64,000 bases of DNA from Rhodosalinus sp041365695 (lineage in GTDB: Bacteria; Pseudomonadota; Alphaproteobacteria; Rhodobacterales; Rhodobacteraceae): positions 1-64,000 of the forward strand of contig NZ_JBGFSJ010000006.1 in NCBI RefSeq assembly GCF_041365695.1, in the 5' to 3' direction. Made by a program: the position numbers and the translations under genes. Below, piece by piece: positions 18,577 to 26,341 of this stretch. Below the pieces are notes generated by a model. That model saw only the letters and a program-made list of their open reading frames with translations. It did not search any database and was not told where the DNA came from. Each line of letters opens with the position of its first letter. The first letter of the stretch is position 1.

Positions 18577-19488
18577 ATGGCACGCAGGCGCAAGGGGCGC
18601 GACATCTCCGGCTGGCTGGTGGTGGACAAACCCGCGGGACCCACCTCCACCCATGTGGTCAACGTGGTGCGCCGGGCGCTCGACGCGAAGAAGGCGGGAC
18701 ATGCGGGAACGCTCGACCCGGCGGCGACAGGGGTTCTGGCCGTCGCGCTCGGCGAGGCCACCAAGACGGTTCCCCATGTCACGGATGCGCTCAAGGCGTA
18801 TGTCTTCACCGTCCGCTTCGGGCAGGCGACCGACACCGACGACGCCGAGGGCAAGGTGATCGCGGAAAGCGACGCGCGCCCCACCGACGCGGAGATCAAG
18901 GCCGCGCTGCCCGCCTTCCTGGGCGACATCATGCAGGTGCCGCCGCAATACTCGGCGGTCCGGGTGGAAGGCCAGCGCGCCCATACGCTGGCGCGCGGCG
19001 GCGCGGCGCTCGACCTCGCGCCCCGGCCCCTCTGGGTGGAGGAGTTGCTGCTCGCCGATCGCCCGGACCGCGATCATGCGGTGCTGGAGATGGTGTGCGG
19101 CAAGGGCGGCTATGTCCGGGCGCTCGCCCGCGATCTCGGCCGCGCGCTGGGCTGCCATGCCCATGTGACGACGCTGCGCCGCAGCTGGTCCGGCCCCTTC
19201 GTCGCCGAGGACGGCCTTTCGCTTCAGGAGGTGGAGGCGCTGGCGGGAGATCCCGCGCTCGACGAGCGGCTCCTCCCGCTGGAGGCCGGTCTTTCCGAAC
19301 TGCCCCAGGCCCGCGCCACGGCCGAGGCGGCCGCGCGGCTGCGCCACGGCAACCCGGCCCCGGTGGTCGCCAACGGGCTCGACTACGGCGAGGAGTGCTG
19401 GGCCTCCTGCGACGGGCGCGCGGTGGCCGTGGGGCGCTACCGGGCGGGAGAGCTGCACCCGGCACGCGTCTTCCGCGATGACGGCTAA
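18577..19488 (+). CDS. truB: tRNA pseudouridine(55) synthase
   Basis: This 303-residue TruB makes pseudouridine 55 in the T-loop of tRNAs. The catalytic Asp47 is in GHAGTLDPAATGVL. WLVVDKPAGPTS and GGYVRALARDLG are further family blocks. The ATG at 18577 opens the conserved MARRRKGRDI start. It is separated from rpsO-pnp, its common partner genes. It ends at a bidirectional terminator shared with the small heat-shock gene. Confidence 0.96.
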   Translation: MARRRKGRDISGWLVVDKPAGPTSTHVVNVVRRALDAKKAGHAGTLDPAATGVLAVALGEATKTVPHVTDALKAYVFTVRFGQATDTDDAEGKVIAESDARPTDAEIKAALPAFLGDIMQVPPQYSAVRVEGQRAHTLARGGAALDLAPRPLWVEELLLADRPDRDHAVLEMVCGKGGYVRALARDLGRALGCHAHVTTLRRSWSGPFVAEDGLSLQEVEALAGDPALDERLLPLEAGLSELPQARATAEAAARLRHGNPAPVVANGLDYGEECWASCDGRAVAVGRYRAGELHPARVFRDDG

Positions 19489-19514
19489 GGCGCGGCAGCC
19501 CCGATCCGGGCACG

Positions 19515-19546
19515 AAAAAGGGGGGCGCCTCGGCGCCCCCCTTTCG
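19515..19546. terminator. bidirectional terminator between truB and hsp20
   Basis: A 13-bp perfect stem (AAAGGGGGGCGCC 19517-19529 with GGCGCCCCCCTTT 19532-19544) has a 2-nt minimal loop. It is flanked by A's on one side and T's on the other, so it serves both convergent genes. Confidence 0.85.
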
Positions 19547-19569
19547 CGTCCGGGCCATTGGCCTCCGGA

Positions 19570-20049
19570 TCAGTTGACCGCTTTCGCGTCCACCACGTCC
19601 TTGTCGGTGGCGGCATCCTCGGCCTTCGCGATCTCGATCCGGCGGGGCTTCAGCGCCTCCGGGATCTCGCGCTTGAGGTCGATGTGCAGCATGCCGTCGG
19701 TGTGGCTCGCGCCGGTCACGCGCACATGATCGGCAAGCTGGAACCGGCGCTCGAACGCGCGGGTGGCGATGCCGCGGTGCAGGAAAGTGCGGCCCTCGTC
19801 CTCTTCCCTCTCGGCCTTGCGGGCCGAGACGACGAGCGCGTTTTCCTTCACCTCGACCGACAGGTCGTCCGCGGTGAAACCGGCCACCGCGATGGAGATG
19901 CGGTAGGCGTCCTCGGCCGTCTTCTCGATGTTGTAGGGCGGATAGCTGGGCTGGCTCATGTCGCTGGCCATGACCCGATCCATCATGTCGGCGACGCGGT
20001 CGAAACCGACGGTGGCCCGGTAAAGCGGTGCAAGATCGAACGTACGCAT
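19570..20049 (-). CDS. Hsp20-family small heat-shock protein (IbpA-like)
   Basis: This 159-residue ATP-independent holdase binds unfolding proteins. The alpha-crystallin domain spans about residues 35-135 and contains YPPYNIEKTAEDAYRISIAV, FLHRGIATRAFERRF and DGMLHIDLKREIPE. The start at 20049 has the perfect site GGAGGA; a longer frame to 20175 runs through the untranslated leader. Regulation is visible: a sigma-32-like promoter lies at 20148-20176 and the leader ends in a ROSE-type hairpin covering the ribosome binding site. Expression should therefore rise with temperature at both transcription and translation. Confidence 0.95.
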   Translation of the reverse strand: MRTFDLAPLYRATVGFDRVADMMDRVMASDMSQPSYPPYNIEKTAEDAYRISIAVAGFTADDLSVEVKENALVVSARKAEREEDEGRTFLHRGIATRAFERRFQLADHVRVTGASHTDGMLHIDLKREIPEALKPRRIEIAKAEDAATDKDVVDAKAVN

Positions 20050-20052
20050 ATG

Positions 20053-20142
20053 GTCATCCTCCTTCAGAGCGATAACGGTTGGTAGCCTTCCCCGGAGGGA
20101 CAGGCGTTTCATGCCGGCAGCCCATGAGGCGCCCCCGGCATG
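20053..20142 (-). ncRNA. ROSE-type RNA thermometer in the hsp20 leader
   Basis: On the minus strand the last leader hairpin (20053-20076) pairs GUUAUC with GAUGAC. It continues past a single bulged G (20070) with CUCU against GGAG, closed by a GAA loop, so the Shine-Dalgarno GGAGG is base-paired. The anti-SD side reads UCGCU, matching the UYGCU element of ROSE thermometers with its conserved bulged G. A second 5' hairpin (CAUGCCGG 20142-20135 with CCGGCAUG 20117-20110) starts about where the predicted transcript begins. The leader of about 92 nt and its multi-hairpin layout fit the ROSE class. Confidence 0.72.
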
Positions 20143-20147
20143 GTTGG

Positions 20148-20176
20148 ATCTGGGAAGACGTCCGCGCCGTTTCAAG
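20148..20176 (-). promoter_or_regulatory. sigma-32 (RpoH) type promoter of hsp20
   Basis: On the minus strand CTTGAAA (20176-20170) is followed after 15 bp by CCCAGAT (20154-20148). This is close to the RpoH consensus CTTGAA-N13-17-CCCATNT. It lies in the gap after the serine-protease gene and predicts a start near 20141, at the foot of the thermometer leader. Confidence 0.7.
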
Positions 20177-20181
20177 CCCGT

Positions 20182-21009
20182 TCAGGGCCGGACGAACCGT
20201 GCCCCGCCCACCGCGGCCGGCGCCCCGCCCACCGTGACGCGGCGCGCGCCCGGCGAGGGGCCCGCCACCGGCGCGTCGCCGTGGCGCAGGCGGCGCCGCA
20301 GTTCGGGCACCACCTCGGCGAGCGGCGCACCGAAGGAGCGCGGCGGCCCGTCCTCGGGGCCGCCCATCGACGACACCAGCGCGAGGATGCGCGCGCGGGT
20401 GCCATAGCGCACGAACACCGGCGCGCCGGAAGAGCCGAAGGTCACGTCGCAGTCGAAGACCATGATTCCCGGAGCCTCGTCCAAGAGCCGGCAGCGGCGC
20501 TGGCGCGCGGGCGCCTCGGACCGCCCCTCGCCGTAGGAGACCACGCTCACCTCGTCGCCGGGCCGGGGATCGACATGCACCCGGAAGGGATCGGCGACGG
20601 CCGCGCCGATGGGCTCCGCAAGGCGCAGAAGCGCCACGTCGTGGCGCACCATGTCTCCACGGATGCTGCCGTCGCGCGAAGGTTCGTAGGCCTCGGGCAT
20701 GGCCAGCCGCGCGCCCCGCCGCTCTGCCAGCGCGCGCCCGTTCATGTATCCGGCGCGAAAGACGACCTGTTCGGGCGGCACCGGCGCGCCCGTGTCGCGG
20801 AAGAACAGGCAATGCGCGGCGGTCAGCACCAGATCGTCGGCGATCAGAACGCCCGTGCAGTATCCGTTTCCGGCCACGTCCACGCGGCCCACCGCCTCCC
20901 AGCCCATCAGGTCAGAGCGAAGCTGCATCTGCCGCGGCGCCTCCGCGGCGACGAGGCCCGGAAGGACGAAAAGCGCGATGAGCGCCACGACACGCGCCCG
21001 GACCCTCAT
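20182..21009 (-). CDS. secreted trypsin-like serine protease (second of a tandem pair)
   Basis: This 275-residue protease has a signal peptide (residues 1-22, ending LVAA) and an S1-type fold. The triad is H66 (LTAAHC), D124 (RHDVALLRL) and S194 (GSSGAPVF). It resembles its upstream neighbour throughout: both share GWEAVGR, YCTG/FCTG, DLVLTAAHCL and an identical FVRP C-terminus. They are probably a duplication. The start overlaps the neighbour's stop (ATGA at 21006-21009), so translation is coupled. The last 50 residues are Pro/Gly/Arg-rich. Substrate unknown. Confidence 0.85.
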   Translation of the reverse strand: MRVRARVVALIALFVLPGLVAAEAPRQMQLRSDLMGWEAVGRVDVAGNGYCTGVLIADDLVLTAAHCLFFRDTGAPVPPEQVVFRAGYMNGRALAERRGARLAMPEAYEPSRDGSIRGDMVRHDVALLRLAEPIGAAVADPFRVHVDPRPGDEVSVVSYGEGRSEAPARQRRCRLLDEAPGIMVFDCDVTFGSSGAPVFVRYGTRARILALVSSMGGPEDGPPRSFGAPLAEVVPELRRRLRHGDAPVAGPSPGARRVTVGGAPAAVGGARFVRP

Positions 21010-21818
21010 GGCCGGACGAACTTCGCCCCGGCCGGCGGGCGGGTCGCCCCGTCCGCGCCCATGCTCGGCACCAGCCTGAGATCCAGGTCCATGCGGGCGG
21101 AGGCCATCTCGGCCTGCAGGAGGGCCAGCGGCTCTGCCAGCGCGGTGCCCAGTGCCACCTTCGCGCCGCCATACTCGGCCTTGGCCGACACGACGGACAC
21201 GATGCGCGGCTCGCCCGCGTCGAAGCTGAACACCGGCGCGCCAGAGGCCCCGAAATCCACCTCGCAGTCCATCACGAGCACGCCGTACTGCCGGGCGCGC
21301 ACGCCGCAGACCTCTTGCAGAGAGGGTGCCTCGGCCCGGTCGCGCGCGTAGGACACGACGCCGATCCGCGCGCCTGGCAGCGGATGCTCGCCCGTCCGGA
21401 ACGGAATGACGCCGGTATTGCGGATCGGGTGGTGCAGTTCGAGAAGCGCCACGTCGTCGCGCACCCGCGAGGCCGAGGTTTCCGTCTGGAAGCGGTAATT
21501 GGGATGCGCCACCGCCCGGCGCACCTGCCGGTAGGCTTCCGCGCGGCCGTTCCGCCAGCCGGCCAGGAACTCGATATCGGTCACCTCGATCCGGGCGCCG
21601 GTCTCCCGGTCGTAGAGGCAATGCGCCGCCGTCAGCACCAGATCAGGCGCGATCAGCGCGCCCGTGCAGAAGCCCCGTCCGCCGAGCTCCAGCCGGCCGA
21701 CGGCTTCCCAGCCGCGGTTCTGCTCGCTCGTTTCCAGCATGCGCAGCGCGCCGTCCGCGGCCGAGGCCACGGGCGCGACGAGCGCGACCAGAAGGGCGAA
21801 AAGGGCGACGGGACGCAT
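21006..21818 (-). CDS. secreted trypsin-like serine protease (first of a tandem pair)
   Basis: This 270-residue protease has a signal peptide (residues 1-20, ending PVASA). The triad is H66 (LTAAHC), D122 (DDVALLEL) and S192 (GASGAPVF). The usual GDSGGP around the nucleophile is GASGAP here, as in many bacterial V8/trypsin relatives. The start at 21818 is preceded by AAGGA; an in-frame ATG at 21845 is less likely. It is the first gene of the pair and ends in FVRP like its copy. Confidence 0.85.
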   Translation of the reverse strand: MRPVALFALLVALVAPVASAADGALRMLETSEQNRGWEAVGRLELGGRGFCTGALIAPDLVLTAAHCLYDRETGARIEVTDIEFLAGWRNGRAEAYRQVRRAVAHPNYRFQTETSASRVRDDVALLELHHPIRNTGVIPFRTGEHPLPGARIGVVSYARDRAEAPSLQEVCGVRARQYGVLVMDCEVDFGASGAPVFSFDAGEPRIVSVVSAKAEYGGAKVALGTALAEPLALLQAEMASARMDLDLRLVPSMGADGATRPPAGAKFVRP

Positions 21819-21887
21819 GAGGCCTATCCTTGGCGGTCGCGACACACCCGGAATAGAGAAAAGTTGAGGCGAAACTACGGCACGAAC

Positions 21888-23195
21888 CTATCCGGCACGG
21901 AAACGCAGCGTTTCCGCAACACGGGGCGGGCAGGGCCCGCCGGTCACCCAGTCGAGAAGTTCGACGGTGTGCACGACCGGAATCTCCGTCCCGCCGCCGA
22001 TCTGCATCATGCAGCCGATATTGCCGGTGGCGATCACGTCCGGGGCGCGCGCCTCGAGCGTGCGCACCTTGCGCGCCTTGAGCTGCCCCGAGATCTCGGG
22101 CTGCATCAGGTTGTAGGTGCCCGCCGAGCCGCAGCAGAGATGGCTGTCGGCCGGCTCGACCACCTCGAAGCCCGCGCGCTTCAGCAATGTCTTGGGGGCC
22201 GCCTTCACCTGCTGGCCGTGCTGAAGCGAGCAGGCCGCGTGATAGGCCACGCGCAGCCCCTGCGCCGGTCCCTCGGGCAGCCCGAGTTCGGATAGCACCT
22301 CGCTCACGTCGCGGGCGCGGAGGGCCACCCGATGCGCCTCGTCGGCGAGCGCGTGGCCCTCGAACATGTGGCCGTAATCCTTCACCGTCGTGCCGCATCC
22401 GGAGGTGTTGACGACGATGGCGTCGAGGCCCTCTCCGTCCATCTCGCGGGTCCAGGCGCGGATGTTGGCCGCCGCGCTCGCGTGGCTTTCCGCGGTCTTG
22501 CCCATGTGATGGGTGAGCGCGCCGCAGCAGCCCGCGCCCTCGGCCACGACGACCTCGCAGCCCAGCCGCGTGAGCAGGCGGATCGTCGCGTCGTTGATGT
22601 CGGTATTGAGCGCGCGCTGCGCGCAGCCCGTCATCAGCGCCACGCGCTTGCGGCGCGCGCCTTCCGCCGGAAAGACCTGCGGGTCGTCGTTGCGGCTCAC
22701 GGGCGGGATGGTGGCGGGCGCCATGTCCAGCATCGCCCGGAGCCGCTTGTCCGGCACGAGGCCGCGGAACGGCCGCCCGATCTTCGCGGCGAGAAGCGCC
22801 ACGCGGAACCGCGTCGGATGGGGCAGGATGCGCGCCAGCATCCAGCGCAGCGCCCGGTCGCGCCAGGGGCGGTCGTAGGTCGTCTCGATATATTCCCGCG
22901 CGTGGTCCACGAGATGCATGTAATGCACGCCCGAGGGGCAGGTGGTCATGCAGGCGAGGCAGGAGAGGCAGCGGTCGATGTGCAGCACCGTCCTGTCGTC
23001 GGGCACCCGCTCGTTCTCCAGCATGTCCTTGATGAGGTAGATGCGGCCGCGGGGCGAATCGAGCTCGTCGCCCAGCACCTGGTAGGTCGGGCAGGTCGCC
23101 GTGCAGAATCCGCAATGAACGCAGCTGCGCAGGATGTCGTTGGACCGCTGCATCGCCGGATCGGCGAGCTGCTCTGGGCTGAAGGTGGTCTGCAT
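21888..23195 (-). CDS. glcF: glycolate oxidase iron-sulfur subunit
   Basis: This 435-residue subunit carries two ferredoxin-type clusters (CVHCGFCTATCP and CLSCLACMTTCP) in the first 110 residues. Two CCG domains follow (GAGCCGALTHHMG and LCCGSAGTYNLMQ). It takes electrons from the flavin subunits GlcD and GlcE during oxidation of glycolate to glyoxylate and passes them to the respiratory chain. It is the last gene of the glcDEF operon, 5 bp after glcE. Length and motif order are normal. Confidence 0.96.
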   Translation of the reverse strand: MQTTFSPEQLADPAMQRSNDILRSCVHCGFCTATCPTYQVLGDELDSPRGRIYLIKDMLENERVPDDRTVLHIDRCLSCLACMTTCPSGVHYMHLVDHAREYIETTYDRPWRDRALRWMLARILPHPTRFRVALLAAKIGRPFRGLVPDKRLRAMLDMAPATIPPVSRNDDPQVFPAEGARRKRVALMTGCAQRALNTDINDATIRLLTRLGCEVVVAEGAGCCGALTHHMGKTAESHASAAANIRAWTREMDGEGLDAIVVNTSGCGTTVKDYGHMFEGHALADEAHRVALRARDVSEVLSELGLPEGPAQGLRVAYHAACSLQHGQQVKAAPKTLLKRAGFEVVEPADSHLCCGSAGTYNLMQPEISGQLKARKVRTLEARAPDVIATGNIGCMMQIGGGTEIPVVHTVELLDWVTGGPCPPRVAETLRFRAG

Positions 23196-23200
23196 GGCGC

Positions 23201-24310
23201 TCAGGCCTCGAGGTCGGGGTTGAGGATGCCGCGGGGATCGAAGCGCGCCTTGAGCCCGGCGGTCAGCGCCGCCACCGGTCCGGCCTCGGGCGGGCGCGCC
23301 GGAACGTCCGGCCGGGGCGCGCCACGCACCCGCGTCGCGTGGCCGTCGAAGGTGCCGAGCCGGGCGCGGGCGTCCGTGCCCTCAGGCAGAAGCGCCCAGA
23401 GGAGCCCGCCGCCCCAGTCCACAAGCACGCGCTCGGCCTCGAGTCGCGACACCAGCTCCGGCGCCGCGCTCGGCCGGCAATGGATGCGCCAGACGTCGCC
23501 CGTGGCGCACTGGAGCGGGGCGGCATCGCGGATTTCACGCCACGCGTCCCGGACGGCGTCAGGGTCGGCCACCGTCTCTGCCGCACCGAATCCCGCAAGG
23601 TGCTCGGCAAGCCGGCCCAGCCGGTAGGCGACCTGCGTCTCGAACCCCTCGATCCGGAGCATGGTGCGCCCGGCCGCGGCATCATGCGCCGCGCCCGTCA
23701 CCTCGTAGGCAGAGCCCAGCGCCGACGACATCGCCGCCACCGCGCGCTCCACGCTCAGCCCGTCGAAGACGATCATGCCCTGCGTCTCGGGCGCGGGCAG
23801 CACCTTGAGGCTTACCTCGCTGAGCACGCCGAGACGGCCGCGGCTGCCGGCCATCAGGCGCACAAGATCGTAGCCGGTGACGTTCTTCATCACCCGTCCG
23901 CCGTTCTTCACGACACGGCCCGCCCCGTCCACGAAGCGCACGCCGAGCATGAAATCGCGCGCCGCGCCCACGGCCACCCGGCGCGGCCCGCTGACGTTCC
24001 CCGCCACCACGCCGCCGATGGTGGGCGCGCCCTCGGTGCCCAGAAGCGCGCGGTGGTCCATCGGCTCGAAGGCGAGGCGCTGGCCCTCCAGCCCGAGAAC
24101 CGCCTCGATCTCGCCGAGCGGCGTGCCGGCCCCCGCCACGAGGGTCAGCGCCCCCGGCTCGTAAAGCGAAATGCCCGCGAGCCCGGCGGTGGAAAGCACC
24201 TCCGCGCCCGCCGCCGCGCCGCTGCGCGTGGCGCCGCCGCGAACGGCCAGAGGCGCGCTCGCCTGCGCAAGCGTTTCGGACAGCTCGGTTTCGGACCCCG
24301 GTGCGATCAT
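23201..24310 (-). CDS. glcE: glycolate oxidase FAD-binding subunit
   Basis: This 369-residue FAD-binding PCMH-type protein has the flavin-contact blocks TIGGVVAGNVSGPRR, KNGGRVMKNVTGYDL and GSRGRLGVLSEVSLKV. It is shorter than GlcD, as usual for GlcE. It lies between glcD (38-bp gap) and glcF (5-bp gap) on the same strand. The operon order D-E-F supports the assignment. Alone it could be confused with other FAD-linked oxidases. Confidence 0.94.
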   Translation of the reverse strand: MIAPGSETELSETLAQASAPLAVRGGATRSGAAAGAEVLSTAGLAGISLYEPGALTLVAGAGTPLGEIEAVLGLEGQRLAFEPMDHRALLGTEGAPTIGGVVAGNVSGPRRVAVGAARDFMLGVRFVDGAGRVVKNGGRVMKNVTGYDLVRLMAGSRGRLGVLSEVSLKVLPAPETQGMIVFDGLSVERAVAAMSSALGSAYEVTGAAHDAAAGRTMLRIEGFETQVAYRLGRLAEHLAGFGAAETVADPDAVRDAWREIRDAAPLQCATGDVWRIHCRPSAAPELVSRLEAERVLVDWGGGLLWALLPEGTDARARLGTFDGHATRVRGAPRPDVPARPPEAGPVAALTAGLKARFDPRGILNPDLEA

Positions 24311-24348
24311 CTTGCCTGCTTTCGTCAGAGTCCTGCCCGACCGCGCCG

Positions 24349-25797
24349 CTACTCCGCCGCGAGGCGCGCGGCGCGGCGCGCCTCGGACACCGCCAGCGGG
24401 AACACCTTGGCCGGGTTCAGCAGCCAGGCCGGGTCGAACACGTCCTTCACGGCCATCTGCGCCTCCAGGTCGGCCGGCGCGTACTGCTCGCCCATCAGGT
24501 CGCGCTTCTCGATCCCGACGCCGTGCTCTCCGGTGAGGCAGCCGCCCACCTCGACGCAGAGCCGCAGGATGTCGGCGCCGAACGCCTCACAGGTCTCGAG
24601 GTCTCCGGGCTTGTTGGCGTCGAACAGGATGAGCGGGTGCATGTTGCCGTCGCCCGCGTGAAAGACGTTGGCGACCTCGAGGCCGTACTGCGTCGACATC
24701 TCGCCGATGCGGCCCAGCACGCGCGGAAGCTCCGAGACGGGGATCGTCCCGTCGAGGCACATGTAGTCCCCCATCTGCCCCATGGCGCCGAAGGCGGATT
24801 TCCGGCCTTTCCAGATGCGCGCGGCCTCGTCCTCGTCGGCCGCCTCGCGCAGCTCCACCGGGTCGTGCTTGCCGGCGATCTGCTTGATGAGGCCGAGCTG
24901 GGCGTCGATCTCGTGCTCGGCGCCCTCCACCTCGACGATGAGCAGCGCCTCGCAATCGGGGTAGCCTGCATGGGCGAACGCCTCCGTGGCGCGGATGCAG
25001 GGACGGTCCATGAATTCGATCGCCACGGGCAGGACGCCCGCCTTGATGATGTCCGAGACGCACGCGCCCGCGACCTCGCTCGACGCGAAGCCCATGAGCA
25101 CGGGGCGCGCGCCCTCGGGCTTCGGCAGGATGCGCAGCGTCGCCTCGGTCACCACGCCGAGCTGGCCTTCCGACCCACAGACGAGCCCCAGAAGGTCGAG
25201 CCCGCCCGCGTCCATGTGCGCTCCGCCCAGCTCCACCACAGTCCCGTCCATCTGCACGAGCGTCACGCCGAGTAGGTTGTTGGTCGTCACGCCGTATTTC
25301 AGGCAATGCGCGCCGCCGGAGTTCATCGCGATGTTGCCCGCGATGGCGCAGGCGAGCTGGCTCGACGGGTCGGGCGCGTAGAAGAAGCCGTCCGCCTCCA
25401 CCGCGCCGGTGACGGAAAGATTGGTCCGGCCCGTCTGTACGCGGATGATGCGGTCCTCGAGGCTGGATTCCAGAACCTCGGTCATGCGCGCCACGCCGAG
25501 GATCACGCTGTCGGCGGTGGGCAGCGCGCCGCCGGCAAGGCTCGTGCCCGAGCCGCGCGGCACGACCGGGACGCCCATCCGGTGACAGAGGGCGAGCACC
25601 GCGCTCACCTCTTCGGTGGAGGCGGGCAGCACCACGGCGAGCGGCGCGCAGCGATAGGCCGTGAGCGCGTCGCATTCGTAGGCGCGGGTCTCGGCCGGAT
25701 CATGAATGACCGCCTCGGGCGGCAGGATGCGGGAAAGACCTTCGACCAGGTCGCGCTTGCGCGCGAGAATCGCGGGATCGGGTGCGGGCATGTCCAT
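24349..25797 (-). CDS. glcD: glycolate oxidase catalytic FAD subunit
   Basis: This 482-residue FAD-linked oxidase (VAO/PCMH fold plus the cap domain of the GlcD group) should oxidise glycolate or D-lactate-type 2-hydroxy acids. Signatures are VPRGSGTSLAGGALP, FYAPDPSS, GNIAMNSGGAHCLKYG and the C-terminal NVFHAGDGNMHP with its metal-site His, then GEHGVGIEKR. The start at 25797 has AGGAGG seven bases upstream. It is the first gene of glcDEF. It is divergent from a secreted hypothetical, leaving 165 bp in which I see no strong promoter. Confidence 0.95.
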   Translation of the reverse strand: MDMPAPDPAILARKRDLVEGLSRILPPEAVIHDPAETRAYECDALTAYRCAPLAVVLPASTEEVSAVLALCHRMGVPVVPRGSGTSLAGGALPTADSVILGVARMTEVLESSLEDRIIRVQTGRTNLSVTGAVEADGFFYAPDPSSQLACAIAGNIAMNSGGAHCLKYGVTTNNLLGVTLVQMDGTVVELGGAHMDAGGLDLLGLVCGSEGQLGVVTEATLRILPKPEGARPVLMGFASSEVAGACVSDIIKAGVLPVAIEFMDRPCIRATEAFAHAGYPDCEALLIVEVEGAEHEIDAQLGLIKQIAGKHDPVELREAADEDEAARIWKGRKSAFGAMGQMGDYMCLDGTIPVSELPRVLGRIGEMSTQYGLEVANVFHAGDGNMHPLILFDANKPGDLETCEAFGADILRLCVEVGGCLTGEHGVGIEKRDLMGEQYAPADLEAQMAVKDVFDPAWLLNPAKVFPLAVSEARRAARLAAE

Positions 25798-25962
25798 CGG
25801 CGGATCCTCCTGACAAGAAGGGGTAGTCTTCGCACCGGCCCATGGCAAGGCGCGCGCCGTCGCAGGCGGAGCTGCGCCACTGCCGGCGCGCCCGGTGGCC
25901 GAGGCGCGGCGTTCCGGCTAGGCTGAGGGACAAGCAGCATTCATGCGGTAGAGGAAACTTCC

Positions 25963-26331
25963 ATGAACCGTCATGTTTTCCTGATCGCGGCGACCGCCGC
26001 GCTGGCCGCCACGGCCGCTGCCGCGGACCCGGCCGTGATCGAGGGCGCGCGGGCCGGGCCCGACGGCGCCGGCTGGCGGGTTTCCGTCACCTTGCGCCAC
26101 GGGGATACCGGCTGGGACGATTACGCCGACGGGTGGCGCGTGATCGGCCCCTCGGGCGAGGTGCTGGCCACGCGCGAGCTTCTGCACCCCCATGTCACCG
26201 AGCAGCCCTTCACCCGCTCTCTCGCAGGCATCACGCTGCCCGAGGGCGTGACCGAGCTGCGCATCGAATCGAGCACCTCCGTCACGGGCTGGGGCGGGGA
26301 GCTTTACCTGCTGGAACTGCCGACCGAATGA
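25963..26331 (+). CDS. secreted hypothetical protein
   Basis: This 122-residue protein has a typical signal peptide (MNRHVFLIAATAALAATAAA) and a mature part of about 100 residues with beta-rich composition and no Cys. I do not recognise a named domain. AGAGGAAAC precedes the ATG. It converges with the last gene of the MoxR operon. Confidence 0.65.
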   Translation: MNRHVFLIAATAALAATAAAADPAVIEGARAGPDGAGWRVSVTLRHGDTGWDDYADGWRVIGPSGEVLATRELLHPHVTEQPFTRSLAGITLPEGVTELRIESSTSVTGWGGELYLLELPTE

Positions 26332-26341
26332 GGCCCCCGGC

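Noticed and set aside
20041..20175. Longer Hsp20 protein starting at 20175
   Set aside because: The extra 42 residues are unlike any Hsp20 and would be read from the structured leader; the perfect ribosome site is at 20049.
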